Assembly: GCF_021390495.1 (NCBI RefSeq)
Contig: NZ_JAJEJP010000003.1
Span: 930,001-994,000, forward strand
DNA length: 64,000 bases
Origin: Paraburkholderia sp. ZP32-5
Lineage (GTDB): Bacteria > Pseudomonadota > Gammaproteobacteria > Burkholderiales > Burkholderiaceae
Direction: 5' to 3'
Shown piece after piece: positions 33,930 through 43,868 of the stretch. Under the pieces are notes generated by a model. The model had not been told where the DNA came from and searched no databases. It saw only the letters and a program-made list of their open reading frames with translations. Made by a program: the position numbers and the translations under genes. The first letter of the stretch is position 1. Each line of letters begins with the position of its first letter.

Positions 33930-34802
33930 TTGAGCCTTTCGCTCGATATCGATCTGTTGCGTTCCTTTGCCGTCGTGACCGAGGTGCGAGCGCTGAGCCG
34001 CGCGGCCCATCTCGTCGGCCGGACCCAGTCCGCACTGAGCCAGCAGATGAAGCGGCTCGAAGAAATCGTCGATCAGCCGCTGTTTCAGCGCACCGGTCGC
34101 GGCGTAGTACTGACCGATCCGGGCGAGCGCCTGCTGATCCACGCGCAGCGGATTCTGCGGGCACACGATGAGGCAATGGCCGATCTGTGCGGCACGGGGT
34201 TGTCGGGAACGATCCGCTTCGGCTGCCCCGACGACTACGCCGCGGTCTTCCTGCCCGCGCTGTTGCGCCAGTTTTCGAGCCAGCATCCGCACGCGCTCGT
34301 CGAGGTCGTCTGCGAACCGACGCCGCGTCTGCTCGAACATCTGGAGAATCGCGCGATCGACCTCGCGATGATTTCGTTGCCCGACGACAGTCGCGCGGAC
34401 GGCTCCACCGACAATGACGTGATCCGCCGCGAACAGCTAGTCTGGATCGGCTACCCGGGGCTCGACTCCGCGCAGTTCGACGTGCTGCCGCTGGCGCTTT
34501 CCGATCCCGATACGCTCGATCACATCGCGGCCTGCGCGGCGCTGCGGCGCGCAGGCCGCGCCTACCGCATCGCTTGCGCGAGCAGCAGCCTGTCGGGTCT
34601 CACGGCCCTGGTACGCTCGGGCCTCGCCTTCGCCGTCATGACGCAGACGGCCGTTGCGCCGGACCTCGCGATTCTCAACACCGATTCCGGGCTGCCGGCA
34701 CTGCCCGCGGTCGGCATCGCGCTGAAGTTCGGGCGCGAGCATCCCGCTCATCTGACCGAGATCTTCGCGCAGCACATCAGACTGACGTTGCCGCTGCTGT
34801 GA
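33930..34802 (+). CDS. dgdR: LysR-family regulator of dialkylglycine decarboxylase
   Basis: A LysR protein of about 290 residues: N-terminal winged helix SLDIDLLRSFAVVTEVRALSRAAHLVGRTQSALSQQMKRLEEIVDQPLFQRTGRGVVLT, then a two-lobed effector domain. The start is probably the TTG at 33930, because AAGAGGAG (33913-33920) is ideally placed for it and would lie inside the coding sequence if the ATG at 33903 were used. Divergent pairing with dgdA is as in the known dgd locus. Confidence 0.88.
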   Translation: MSLSLDIDLLRSFAVVTEVRALSRAAHLVGRTQSALSQQMKRLEEIVDQPLFQRTGRGVVLTDPGERLLIHAQRILRAHDEAMADLCGTGLSGTIRFGCPDDYAAVFLPALLRQFSSQHPHALVEVVCEPTPRLLEHLENRAIDLAMISLPDDSRADGSTDNDVIRREQLVWIGYPGLDSAQFDVLPLALSDPDTLDHIAACAALRRAGRAYRIACASSSLSGLTALVRSGLAFAVMTQTAVAPDLAILNTDSGLPALPAVGIALKFGREHPAHLTEIFAQHIRLTLPLL

Positions 34803-34853
34803 GCGGCCGGTACGTCAGAGGCGATCGCACTCGCGCAGGCAGCGCGATCCGCG

Positions 34854-36071
34854 TCAGGACCAGTTGGGAAACGGGTTGTGCCAGGTCGTCCACACCGCGG
34901 GGCCGCGCGCCATTTCCTCATCGGTCAGCAGGCAGTGATCGAAGCGCGCGCGCAACGCGGCTTCGTCCATATCCACGCCGATCAGCACGAGTTCCTGGCG
35001 GGCATCGCCGACCTGGTCATCCCATTTAGCGCGAATGAAGGCAACGGCTTCCAGCTCCTGCGGCCAGCGTTCGGGCGGCACCGCTGCCCACCAGTAGCCA
35101 GTCTCGCCATGCCGGGCCATCGCGCCGGCCTGCGACCAGGAACCGGCTGAGGTCGGATGGCTGGCGAGCCAGAAGAAGCCTTTGGAACGCACGACACCAG
35201 GCCATTCGCTTTCGACCAGATCGAAGAATCGTTGCGGATGAAACGGCCGGCGCGCGCGGTAGACAAAGCTGCGGATGCCGTACTCTTCGGTTTCGGGCGT
35301 GTGCGCGCCGCGCAGTTCCTGCAGCCAGCCCGGCGCCCTCGAGGCTTCCTCGAAATCGAACATGCCGGTGTTCAACACTCTGTCCAACGCCACCTTGCCG
35401 AACTCGGCAATCTCGATGCGGGCACGTGGATTGAGGCGGCGCAAGATCGCCATCAGCCGCTCGCGCTCCGCGTCGCCGATCAGGTCGATCTTGTTGAGCA
35501 CGATCACGTCGCAGAACTCGATCTGATTGATCAGCAGATCGACGACCGTGCGTTCGTCCTGTTCTCCCAGCGATTCGCCACGAGCCTGCAAGCTGTCTTG
35601 CGAACCGTAATCGCGCAGGAAATTGTAGGCATCGACCACCGTGACCATCGTATCGAGTCGCGCCACTTCATTCAGGCTACGACCGTCCTCGCCTTCGAAA
35701 GTAAACGTCTCGGCCACCGGCAGAGGCTCGGAAATACCGGTGGATTCGATGACGAGCTGATCGAAGCGCCCTTCTTTCGCCAGCCGATCGACTTCCATCA
35801 GCAGATCCTCGCGCAGCGTGCAGCAGATGCAGCCGTTACTCATCTCCACCAGTTTTTCGTCGGTACGCGACAACTCGGCCCCGCCGTCGCGCACCAGCGC
35901 GGCGTCGATATTGACCTCGCTCATATCGTTGACGATGACCGCCACGCGACGGCCTTCGCGGTTGTTGAGGATGTGATTGAGCAGCGTCGTCTTGCCTGCT
36001 CCGAGAAAACCTGACAGGACGGTGACAGGAAGCTTCGTGTTGTTGGGTAGGGTCTGGGCGTCGATATTCAT
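34854..36071 (-). CDS. CobW/COG0523-type GTP-dependent metallochaperone
   Basis: This 405-residue G3E GTPase has Walker [10 protein letters not shown] (21-29), the metal-binding CxCC motif GCICC (80-84), the guanine-specificity NKID and the C-terminal CobW_C domain with [11 protein letters not shown]. The ATG at 36071 is the family start. Such proteins deliver Zn2+ (or another metal) to client enzymes and are often Zur-regulated. A Zur-like sequence about 100 bp upstream supports zinc limitation control. It is monocistronic and converges on dgdR. Confidence 0.9.
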   Translation of the reverse strand: MNIDAQTLPNNTKLPVTVLSGFLGAGKTTLLNHILNNREGRRVAVIVNDMSEVNIDAALVRDGGAELSRTDEKLVEMSNGCICCTLREDLLMEVDRLAKEGRFDQLVIESTGISEPLPVAETFTFEGEDGRSLNEVARLDTMVTVVDAYNFLRDYGSQDSLQARGESLGEQDERTVVDLLINQIEFCDVIVLNKIDLIGDAERERLMAILRRLNPRARIEIAEFGKVALDRVLNTGMFDFEEASRAPGWLQELRGAHTPETEEYGIRSFVYRARRPFHPQRFFDLVESEWPGVVRSKGFFWLASHPTSAGSWSQAGAMARHGETGYWWAAVPPERWPQELEAVAFIRAKWDDQVGDARQELVLIGVDMDEAALRARFDHCLLTDEEMARGPAVWTTWHNPFPNWS

Positions 36072-36171
36072 TGAGATGTCTCGTGAAAGACGGGGGCGGT
36101 AGTCATCACGGTTGTGGGGGCGCTCCGGGGGCGGGCGCTTGCGATCGTGCTCTATCCGGAGCACTGCGATA

Positions 36172-36190
36172 GTGTTATGTTATATCATTG
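36172..36190. promoter_or_regulatory. Weak Zur-box-like sequence upstream of the metallochaperone
   Basis: GTGTTATGTTATATCATTG contains ATGTTATA, one half of the proteobacterial Zur consensus (ATGTTATA-rich dyad), with a degenerate second half. It lies in the only AT-rich part of an otherwise GC-rich upstream region. Confidence 0.4.
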
Positions 36191-36466
36191 TTGGGGTGAT
36201 GTCCGCTTCACGACGCCACATGAGCGGACACGGCCCCGCCGATTTCCATTTCGGCGATTTTTCGTTTTGGAATCGCGACGTAGATCGGTATCAGGCGTCC
36301 GCGCATCGATGCGCAGGCCGGTACGTCAGCGGGCACAGCGCGCTGAAGCCGGTCTCGAATCGACCGGTGCGCGTGTGCTTAGGAGAGTGCGCATCTATCG
36401 GATGCATGTCCGCAATGCGAGAGGCGCACCGCCGTGACCCGGCGGCGGTGTGTCCCTTCGATGCGG
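36191..36466. other. Intergenic stretch upstream of the metallochaperone
   Basis: No supported gene. The short open frames here have no ribosome-binding sites or recognisable families. The left part carries the probable metallochaperone promoter; the right part is the tail region of the aminotransferase operon. Confidence 0.4.
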
Positions 36467-37864
36467 TTACTTCAAGACGCTTTGCGCCACCTCGTCGACT
36501 GCCTCGCGCACGATGCCGACGATTTCGTCCACATCGGAGCGCGTCGTGACGAGCGGCGGCGCAAAGCCGAGAATGTCGCCGTGCGGCATCGCACGGGCTA
36601 TCACGCCGCGTTGAAGTGCCGCGGCCGACATCTTCGGTCCGACTTTCAGCGCGGCATCGAACGGCCGACGTTCGGCCTTGTTCTCCATGAATTCGAGCGC
36701 CGCTAGCATGCCAACGCTCCGAACCTCGCCGACCAGCGGATGAGTGTCGAAAGCCGCATGCAGCCGTTCGCCGAAATAGCTGCCGACATCCGCGGCATTC
36801 TGCGTCAGGTTTTCGCGCGCAAGAATGTCGAGATTCGCGAGCGCCGCCGCCGCACAGACCGGATGCCCGGAGTAAGTCCAGCCGTGGCCCATCGCGCCGT
36901 ATTCGTGCGAGCCCCGTTCGATCACGTCCCAGACCCGCTCGCCGACGATGACCCCCGACAACGGCGCATAAGCGCTCGTCAAACCTTTGGCGATGGTGAT
37001 CAGATCCGGCTCGATGCCGTAGTGCTGCGCGCCCATCTTCGAGCCGAGGCGGCCGAACCCGCATACCACTTCGTCGGAAATCAGCAGGATGTCGTGTTTC
37101 CTGAGCACCTGCTGGATCGCTGCCCAATAGCCTTGCGGCGGAACGATGATGCCGCCGGTTCCCATCACCGGTTCGGCGATGAATGCGGCAATTGTATCGG
37201 CGCCCTCGCGCGCGATCAGATTTTCGAGTTCGTCGACGCAATAGGCGACGAACTGCTGTTCGTTCATGCCGGCAGGTGCCTGACGATACCAATGCGGGCA
37301 AACCGTGTGCATGAAGCGGTCGATCGGCAGATCGAAGTTCTGATGAAAGCTCGGCAGCCCGGTCAGACTGCCGGTGACGATGCCCGAGCCGTGATAGCCG
37401 CGCTGACGCGAAATGATCTTCTTCTTGTTCGGCCGTCCCAGTACGTTGTTGTAGTACCAGACGATCTTGATCTGCGTTTCGTTGGCGTCCGAACCCGACA
37501 TGCCGTAATAGACCTTTTTCATGCCCGCCGGCGACCAGTCGATGATGCGCGACGACAGCTCGATGATCGTGTCGGTCGAATGCCCGACGTACGTGTGATA
37601 ATACGCGAGCTCCTTCGCCTGCTCGTAGATCGCGTCCGCGACTTCGGTGCGGCCGTAGCCGATATTGACGCAATACAGCCCCGCAAAGGCGTCGATATAG
37701 GTTTTGCCTGCATGATCCTCGATGCGGATTCCTTTTGCACCTTTGATGATCTTGCCCGGCAACGCACCCGTCGCGTGATCGTGCGCGTGGGTGGATGGGT
37801 GCATGAAGTGTGCGCGGTCTTCGGCGAACAGTTGGTCGAGTCGCTGCTGCATGAATGGCTCCAT
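36467..37864 (-). CDS. Class III omega-aminotransferase
   Basis: This 465-residue PLP enzyme has GSDANET (124-130), GYHGSG, the Asp of LISDEV (D264) and the PLP lysine K293 in ITIAKGLTSAY. It belongs to the group of putrescine/beta-alanine/omega-amino acid:pyruvate aminotransferases. M5 is an alternative start. It lies 13 bp after an aldehyde dehydrogenase that could oxidise its semialdehyde product, in an operon headed by a ProVWX-type importer. Substrate probably an omega-amine imported by that system. Confidence 0.9.
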   Translation of the reverse strand: MEPFMQQRLDQLFAEDRAHFMHPSTHAHDHATGALPGKIIKGAKGIRIEDHAGKTYIDAFAGLYCVNIGYGRTEVADAIYEQAKELAYYHTYVGHSTDTIIELSSRIIDWSPAGMKKVYYGMSGSDANETQIKIVWYYNNVLGRPNKKKIISRQRGYHGSGIVTGSLTGLPSFHQNFDLPIDRFMHTVCPHWYRQAPAGMNEQQFVAYCVDELENLIAREGADTIAAFIAEPVMGTGGIIVPPQGYWAAIQQVLRKHDILLISDEVVCGFGRLGSKMGAQHYGIEPDLITIAKGLTSAYAPLSGVIVGERVWDVIERGSHEYGAMGHGWTYSGHPVCAAAALANLDILARENLTQNAADVGSYFGERLHAAFDTHPLVGEVRSVGMLAALEFMENKAERRPFDAALKVGPKMSAAALQRGVIARAMPHGDILGFAPPLVTTRSDVDEIVGIVREAVDEVAQSVLK

Positions 37865-37877
37865 TTATCAGATCAGC

Positions 37878-39383
37878 CTAGACGGTCAGCGGTAAGCCGA
37901 GATCGCCCAGGCAAAAGTATTTGGTTTCGACAAAAGGCTCGAAACCTTCCAGTCCCCCTTCGCGGCCAAGACCCGACGCTTTCATCCCGCCGAACGGAAT
38001 CGGCGCACCGGTGAACCTCACGCCGTTGACGGAAATCATCGCGAAATCGAGTCGCCGCACCAGCTGAAAGATCGTGTCGGCACGCGTCGCGCAGACGTAG
38101 GCGGCCAGCCCGTACTCGGTGTCGTTGGCGCGCCCGATCGCTTCGTCGAGCGTATCGAACGGCGAGACCGCGGAGATCGGCGCGAAATCTTCCTCGTCAT
38201 AGGCGCGCATGCCGGGGGTCGCGTCCGCGATGACGGTGGGTTCGAAAAACCAGCCGCCGCGCGCATGCGGCATGCCGCCGACCGTGATACGCGCGCCTTT
38301 CGCACGCGCATCTTCGACGCGGGCGACGGTCGTATCGAATGCAGCCTGATGCATTAGCGGACCGACTTCCACGTCCGCCTCGAATGCGGCGCCGACTCGC
38401 AGCGCGCGCACGGCCTCCGTGTACCGTTCGACGAACGGCTCATACAGCGGCCGTGCAACGAGCGTGCGATTCGCCGCGCAGCAATCCTGGCCCGAGGTCT
38501 GAAACTTCGCGGCGAGCGCAACGCGCACCGCCTGTTCGAGATCCGCATCTTCGGTCACGATGAACGGCGCGTTGCCGCCGAGTTCCAGCGAGATCTTCTT
38601 GATGTTCGAGCGGGCTGCCGCCTGCATCACCAGACCACCGACGCGCGTCGATCCGGTGAAGCTGACCGTGCGCACGCGCGGGTCGCGCACGAGTGTTTCC
38701 ATCGTCATCTGCGGCTCGCCGAGCACGACGTTGAAGACGCCGGGCGGGAAGCCCGCCTCTTGCGCGAGCTGCGCGAGAGAGAGCGCCGAAAACGGCGTTT
38801 CGTGCGCGGGCTTGACGACGACCGTGCAGCCGGCCGCGAGCGCCGCGGCGGCCTTACGCGCGATCATCGCGTTCGGGAAGTTCCACGGCGTGATCAACGC
38901 GGCGACGCCTACCGGTTCGAGTATCGTGCCCAGATGCGCGCCATCGATATGCGTCGGAATCGTGCGGCCATTCAGACGCCTGCTTTCATGAGCAAACCAT
39001 TCGATGAAACTCGCGCCGTAACCGATTTCGCCGCTCGCTTCGGCGAGCGGCTTGCCCTGCTCGAGCGACAGAATGCGGGCAAGGTCATGCCGATGACGCA
39101 TCACGAGTTCATGCCAGCGCAGCAGCAACGCCGCGCGCTTCGCGACCGGCACATGGCGCCAGCTTTCGAACGCGCGCTGCGCGGCAGTGACGGCTTGCGA
39201 GATTTGTGGCGCTTCGAGCATCGGCACCGCGCCGATCTCCTGCTGGTTCGCGGGGTTCCGCACCGCGATGCTGCGAACGGCGTCGCCGCGAACCCAGCGA
39301 CCGTCGACGTAGCACAGCGATTTGAACAGACCCGGGTGATCCAGCGACACGCAAGTCTCCTGATTACACGCAACGTGTTCCAT
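37878..39383 (-). CDS. Aldehyde dehydrogenase, succinate-semialdehyde type
   Basis: This 501-residue NAD(P)-dependent aldehyde dehydrogenase has PWNFP (166-170), the general base E268 in LELGG and the catalytic cysteine in SGQDCCAANR (C301 or C302). The doublet is unusual, since relatives have QVC-x-C. It is placed between proX and the aminotransferase, and should oxidise the semialdehyde formed from the imported amine. Confidence 0.9.
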   Translation of the reverse strand: MEHVACNQETCVSLDHPGLFKSLCYVDGRWVRGDAVRSIAVRNPANQQEIGAVPMLEAPQISQAVTAAQRAFESWRHVPVAKRAALLLRWHELVMRHRHDLARILSLEQGKPLAEASGEIGYGASFIEWFAHESRRLNGRTIPTHIDGAHLGTILEPVGVAALITPWNFPNAMIARKAAAALAAGCTVVVKPAHETPFSALSLAQLAQEAGFPPGVFNVVLGEPQMTMETLVRDPRVRTVSFTGSTRVGGLVMQAAARSNIKKISLELGGNAPFIVTEDADLEQAVRVALAAKFQTSGQDCCAANRTLVARPLYEPFVERYTEAVRALRVGAAFEADVEVGPLMHQAAFDTTVARVEDARAKGARITVGGMPHARGGWFFEPTVIADATPGMRAYDEEDFAPISAVSPFDTLDEAIGRANDTEYGLAAYVCATRADTIFQLVRRLDFAMISVNGVRFTGAPIPFGGMKASGLGREGGLEGFEPFVETKYFCLGDLGLPLTV

Positions 39384-39401
39384 TACCGTGTCCCGTCGCC
39401 T

Positions 39402-40430
39402 TTAATGCACCTTGCTCGCCGTAGCGACCCATTGATCGAACTGCGGCTTGTTCGCCGCGACCCATTCGTCCGCGAGCTTCATGATCTCCGCCGGCGAGCC
39501 GCCGTCCTTGCTGATTGCTAGCTCCCAGCCCGACCATGTCTGGCCCGGGAATGCGATCTGTTCGACCAGCGTCTTGATGGCAGGATTCGCGGCAAGGAAG
39601 CTGCGATTCGCCACCGAGCCGTAGTTCCACGACGCCATCGCCATCCGGCACGGATTGGCACCGCCGGCACAGCCTTCGACGCCTTTCACGAGCGCGGAAC
39701 CGCGGTTCGGAACATTCGCCGGCAGCGCATCGGCAGGCGTGGGCAGCCACACGACATCCTTGCCGGGCACCAGCACATTCGTCATCCACGATGGACTCCA
39801 CGCATAGAACAACGCCGGCTTGCCGTCCTTCACGCGCGTCACGGCGTCGGCCATCAGCGCCTCGTATTTGCCGCGCACCGGATGCACGGTCTGCCGCAGA
39901 CCGAATTTATCGAGCTGATACTCGACCACGTCGCCGCAACTCCAGCCCGGATCGCAACTGATCAACTGGGCTTTGCCGTCGTCGCCGAACAACGCGGCGA
40001 TCTTCGGATCCTTGAGTTGGTCGAGGCTGGTGATGTTGTAGGCCAGCGCCGTTTTCCGGTCGATCAGATAACCGTTGATGCCGCCGCCGCCGATCATGCC
40101 GTTGCCGACCCGTTCAGCCTGCTTGTCGACCGCGTGCAGGTACGGGTCGCTCTGCGGAAAGTTGGCGTCCGTTCCGAGATCGGCGTCGCCTTGCCCGATG
40201 GCCTGGAAGAACAACGGCGTGCTCATCGTGGTCATCGTCACGTCGTAGCCGAGTGCCTTGAGCGCTTTCGTGACGATCTGCACCTCGACGTAATTGCCGC
40301 CCAGGCTGTCGCTCTGCGCGAAGTGCACGGTCTTGCCCTTGCCGGGCAAGGTCTGCGCCGAGGCTGCCGTGCCCAGCGAAGTCAATACGCTGAGCGCCGC
40401 GATTGCGAATGTCTTTGCCAACATCTTCAT
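39402..40430 (-). CDS. proX: ProX-like periplasmic quaternary-amine binding protein
   Basis: A 342-residue binding protein with a signal peptide (MKMLAKTFAIAALSVLTSL, cleavage near ASAQ at residue 25) and the OpuAC fold of glycine betaine/proline betaine receptors: FAQSDSLGGNYVEVQIVTKALKALGYDV and the tryptophan-containing YAWSPSWM. The ligand may be a betaine or another amine. The symbol reflects family only. It follows proW after a 68-bp gap. Confidence 0.9.
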   Translation of the reverse strand: MKMLAKTFAIAALSVLTSLGTAASAQTLPGKGKTVHFAQSDSLGGNYVEVQIVTKALKALGYDVTMTTMSTPLFFQAIGQGDADLGTDANFPQSDPYLHAVDKQAERVGNGMIGGGGINGYLIDRKTALAYNITSLDQLKDPKIAALFGDDGKAQLISCDPGWSCGDVVEYQLDKFGLRQTVHPVRGKYEALMADAVTRVKDGKPALFYAWSPSWMTNVLVPGKDVVWLPTPADALPANVPNRGSALVKGVEGCAGGANPCRMAMASWNYGSVANRSFLAANPAIKTLVEQIAFPGQTWSGWELAISKDGGSPAEIMKLADEWVAANKPQFDQWVATASKVH

Positions 40431-40498
40431 GAATGTCTCCTATCCTTATCTCTTGTGGTAAGTCCAGCATGTGTTAGATGCGTGTTACGTGCTTTACA

Positions 40499-41473
40499 TC
40501 ACAGTGCCTTTTCCCCGTCACGGAGACGATGGGCCGCCGGATGCGCGACTACCTGTGCCGCCGCGTCGGCGGCGGCGTTGCGGTTACCGAAGAACAGCCG
40601 TCTGACGCTCGATAGCAACGCGCCGCGTTTGCCGGGCCGCGGCTGCGCGAGCTTCTGCGTGACGCGATCGAGCATCATGGCCAGCAGCACGATCGCGATG
40701 CCGCCCACCGCGGCCTGCCCGACGTCGAGACGTCCCAGGCCCTGAAGCACGACGAGTCCCAGTCCTTCCGCGCCGATCATCGCCACGACCACCGACATCA
40801 CCATTGCCGTCAGCACCGTCTGGTTCAAACCGCCGAGAATGGTGGGAATCGCGAGCGGCAACTGCACCTCCCATAGCAGCTGACGCCGGTCCGCACCGAA
40901 CGCGAGGCCCGCTTCGACGATCTCGTGCTCGACCATGCGGATGCCGAGGTTCGTAAAGCGGATCAGCGGCGGCATCGCGGTGAGCACGACCGCGACTTCC
41001 CCAGGTACCGTGCCGACACCGAACAGCATGACGACCGGCACCAGATACACGAAGGTCGGCGTGGTCTGCATGATGTCGAGAATGGGTCGCACGACTCGCC
41101 AGACGCGCTCGCTGCGCGCGCAACAGATGCCGATCGGAATGCCGAGCAGCGCGCAGAAGACGATCGCCGTGGTGATCAGCGACAGTGTCGTCATCGCGTC
41201 GCTCCATACGCCGAGCACCGCGATCGCGATCAGCCCCGCCGCGCTGAACGCAGCCACGCCGAGACTCGCCAGGCGCCATGCCAGCAGGAACGTCAACAGC
41301 ACCATGAGCGGAAATGGAATCGCATGCAGCACGCCGTCGTTGAATGCCAGCAGCTTTTCGATCGGCCATTTGATGGCGAGGAAGGTTGGGCGCAAATGGA
41401 GCGCGACCCACTGCACGCCCTGCTGGATCCACTGGGCAATGGGCAGCACTGCGAGATCGTCGGCCTTAAACAT
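40499..41473 (-). CDS. proW: ProW-like permease
   Basis: A 324-residue inner-membrane permease with a ProW-type N-terminal region (IAQWIQQGVQWVALHLRPTF), several transmembrane helices and the EAA-type loop GIRMVEHEIVEAGLAFGADRRQLLWEVQLPLAIPTILGGLNQTV near residue 190. It overlaps the proV stop by 8 bp. The basic C-terminal tail after residue 280 is longer than in typical ProW proteins. Confidence 0.92.
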   Translation of the reverse strand: MFKADDLAVLPIAQWIQQGVQWVALHLRPTFLAIKWPIEKLLAFNDGVLHAIPFPLMVLLTFLLAWRLASLGVAAFSAAGLIAIAVLGVWSDAMTTLSLITTAIVFCALLGIPIGICCARSERVWRVVRPILDIMQTTPTFVYLVPVVMLFGVGTVPGEVAVVLTAMPPLIRFTNLGIRMVEHEIVEAGLAFGADRRQLLWEVQLPLAIPTILGGLNQTVLTAMVMSVVVAMIGAEGLGLVVLQGLGRLDVGQAAVGGIAIVLLAMMLDRVTQKLAQPRPGKRGALLSSVRRLFFGNRNAAADAAAQVVAHPAAHRLRDGEKAL

Positions 41474-42650
41474 GGTGTGCTCTCACGGCGCTCTGGGCGC
41501 CGATACGGGCAAGAATCTGCCCTGCTTCCAGGCGGCCGATCAAGCGGCCGGCGTTGTCTAGCACACCGATCGGTTCGTCGGTATTGCAGCAGCCCGCTAC
41601 GTCGACGAGCCGCGTATCGGCGCGCACGCAGGTGAAGCGCAGATCTGGCCGCGGCAGCAAACCGCTGCCGCGGGCTCGCTCGATCTCAGAGGCCGTCACG
41701 GTGCCGAGAATCCGTTCGTCGAAGTCGAGGACGAAGCCCGGTCCTGGCTGGCCAGAAGCATCGCATTTGAGGATGCCGGTCGGCCCGCTCAGTACCGTCA
41801 CCAGCGAAGTCATGACCGAGCCCGCATCGAACAGCCGCGCGCGGTCGACTTCGCGGGTGAAAGCAGCGACGTAATCGCTGCCGGGTTCGAGCACGATCGA
41901 TTGCGGCGTGCCTTCGCGAACCAGTCGTCCCTCCGACATGATCGCGATGCGCGTGCCGAGCTTGAGCGCTTCCTGGAAGTCGTGCGTGATAAAGAGGATG
42001 GTCTTGTTGAGCGTGCGTTGCAGCCGCAACAACTCGTCCTGCATCTCGGTACGGATCAGCGGATCGAGTGCGCTGAACGCTTCGTCCATGATCAGAACGT
42101 CGGCGTCGGTAGCAAGCGCGCGTGCGAGACCGACGCGTTGCCGCATCCCGCCGCTGAGTTCGTGCGGCAAGTGATAAGCCCAGCGCGCGAGGCCGACAAC
42201 GTTCAGCACTTCCTCGGCGCGCTTGCGCCGTTGCTGCGCCGGCATACCGCGCAGCTTCAGGCCGAACTCGACGTTGTCGATCACGCGCCGGTTAGGCAGC
42301 AACGCAAAATGCTGGAACACCATCGAAATCCGCTTGCGCCGCACGTCGCGCAGGCCGGCTTCGTCGAGCGTGCAGAGATCTTGATCGTCCAGCAGAATCT
42401 TGCCGGCACTCGGCTCGTTGAGCCGGTTGATGCAACGCGCGAGCGTCGACTTGCCGGAGCCCGACAGGCCCATGATCATGTACATCGCGCCGGAAGGCAC
42501 GCTCAGCGATACATCGTCGAGACCGACGACCTGCCCCAGTTCCTGCTGCACGTCGGACTTGGTCTTACCGCCGCGCAACATCGCCAGCGCACGCGCCGGC
42601 TTATCGGCAAACACCTTGTACAGATGGTCAATCTTCAAACGCTCAGTCAT
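41466..42650 (-). CDS. proV: ProV-like ATPase with CBS-type C-terminus
   Basis: A 394-residue ABC ATPase: MTERLKIDHLYKVFADKPARAL, Walker A GLSGSGKST, signature LSGGMRQRVGLARAL, Walker B VLIMDEAFSALDP. The C-terminal third contains diverged CBS repeats (LRFTCVRADTRLVDVAGCC...PIGVLDNAGRLIGRL), which in ProV/OpuA sense ionic strength. The ATG at 42650 with GAGGAG upstream is the family start. It is the first gene of the operon that ends with the aminotransferase. Confidence 0.92.
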   Translation of the reverse strand: MTERLKIDHLYKVFADKPARALAMLRGGKTKSDVQQELGQVVGLDDVSLSVPSGAMYMIMGLSGSGKSTLARCINRLNEPSAGKILLDDQDLCTLDEAGLRDVRRKRISMVFQHFALLPNRRVIDNVEFGLKLRGMPAQQRRKRAEEVLNVVGLARWAYHLPHELSGGMRQRVGLARALATDADVLIMDEAFSALDPLIRTEMQDELLRLQRTLNKTILFITHDFQEALKLGTRIAIMSEGRLVREGTPQSIVLEPGSDYVAAFTREVDRARLFDAGSVMTSLVTVLSGPTGILKCDASGQPGPGFVLDFDERILGTVTASEIERARGSGLLPRPDLRFTCVRADTRLVDVAGCCNTDEPIGVLDNAGRLIGRLEAGQILARIGAQSAVRAHHV

Positions 42651-42686
42651 TGTCTCGTCTCCTCGCATTGATGGGAGAAACCGGAC

Positions 42687-42768
42687 GGTAGCCGCAACGG
42701 CAGCACAGCTACCCGGCACCTGCATTCTGTTTCCGCCCTGCCCGATGTTCTCTGACATCGTCGGCAGG
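42687..42768 (-). promoter_or_regulatory. Structured leader upstream of proV (two hairpins)
   Basis: On the minus strand the leader can form a compound hairpin at 42737-42768 (CCTGCC/GGCAGG and CGATGT/ACATCG stems with a 2-nt bulge) and a second at 42687-42713 (GGTAGC/GCTACC). Both lie within 120 nt of the proV start. It is not a glycine or guanidine riboswitch that I recognise; it may be an RNA element or an attenuator. Confidence 0.4.
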
Positions 42769-42995
42769 AAGGCCGGCCCTCCGTTGGCATTCGTCAGTGC
42801 CGACGGCGCCGCGCGGTCCTCTTAGTCAGCCTATTACCATAGTTGCGTCACCTGACTCAACGTGCCGGGCCCACCCGGAAAACAGGCGCGCGGATCGATC
42901 TCCAACGGCTTCGATCGCGAGGCTTTCGTTCGATACAGGACGCTGACGATTGGCTAACCTGCCGCTTCGGATTCGATAACGCTGATCGACCATCA
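42769..42995. other. Region between the proV leader and the hydrolase gene
   Basis: With the leader this gives about 345 bp without a gene. It should hold the proV promoter; no distinct -10/-35 or terminator was identified. Confidence 0.4.
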
Positions 42996-43862
42996 TCAGT
43001 GCGTCTCCTCGCTATCGTTGTTCGCCCCCTCATCCGCCCCGTTGCCCAAAAAGCCGCGCATCAGCGCCGCCACTGTGTCCGGTGCCTCGATCAGAATCGA
43101 ATGCCGCAGACCCGGCAGGATCGCCAGTTGCGATTGGCGAATGCACTGGTGCATGAACTTCGCCATGCGCGGGCTCGAGCCCTGATCGTCCTCGCCGGTC
43201 GCGATCAGCGTCGGCATGGCGATCCGGTCGATCAGACCACCGAAATCCGTTTGCGCCAGCACACGGTAAGCGGCGGCGTAACAGTCCGGATCATTGTCGG
43301 CATCGCGACGGCGCAGTTGCGCGATCAGTTCGGGGTTGCGCTGCTGGAAATCTTCGGTGAGCCAACGCGACAGCGACGCATCGTGGTGCGCTCCGCGCTC
43401 GCCGGACTCGAGCGCCGCGAGCCGGGACGCAACCTGTTCGCGCTCTTCTACTGTACGGCCCGCGACGGTCGCCAGCAGCACGAGCTTGCGCAGACGCTGC
43501 GGATGCGTGAGCGCAAGTCGCTGCGCGATCAGTCCGCCGAGCGAAAAGCCGGCGAGGTCGAATTGGCCGAACCCCGCGTGATCGGCGAGCGCCAGCACGT
43601 CGCCGACGAAATCGTCGATCTCGTAGCGCCCCTTCACACGCGACGAGCGGCCGTGGCCGCGCAGATCGAAGCTCAGCACGCGAAAGCCGTCGCCGAGCCG
43701 CGCCACTACGCCGTCCCACGCTTCAAGATAGGACCCGACGCCATGAATGCAGACTAGCGTCCGCGGCCCGTCGCCCTGAAGCCGGTAGTTTAATTCGACG
43801 CCGCGCGCGGAAAACCGCCGGCTGTCTGTCGTTGGAGTCATGTCGGACCCTGTCGCTGTCAT
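42996..43862 (-). CDS. Alpha/beta hydrolase (3-oxoadipate enol-lactonase-like)
   Basis: A 288-residue alpha/beta-hydrolase with LVCIHGVGSYLEAW (oxyanion region), the nucleophile elbow GFSLGG near residue 100 and a C-terminal histidine in PGLRHSILIEAP. The pattern is close to PcaD-type enol-lactone hydrolases. Start is either the ATG at 43862 or a GTG two codons earlier, which directly follows the LLM stop. It is last in a four-gene operon with a monooxygenase, so it may hydrolyse a lactone or ester made by that enzyme. Confidence 0.85.
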   Translation of the reverse strand: MTATGSDMTPTTDSRRFSARGVELNYRLQGDGPRTLVCIHGVGSYLEAWDGVVARLGDGFRVLSFDLRGHGRSSRVKGRYEIDDFVGDVLALADHAGFGQFDLAGFSLGGLIAQRLALTHPQRLRKLVLLATVAGRTVEEREQVASRLAALESGERGAHHDASLSRWLTEDFQQRNPELIAQLRRRDADNDPDCYAAAYRVLAQTDFGGLIDRIAMPTLIATGEDDQGSSPRMAKFMHQCIRQSQLAILPGLRHSILIEAPDTVAALMRGFLGNGADEGANNDSEETH

Positions 43863-43868
43863 CGCCAC

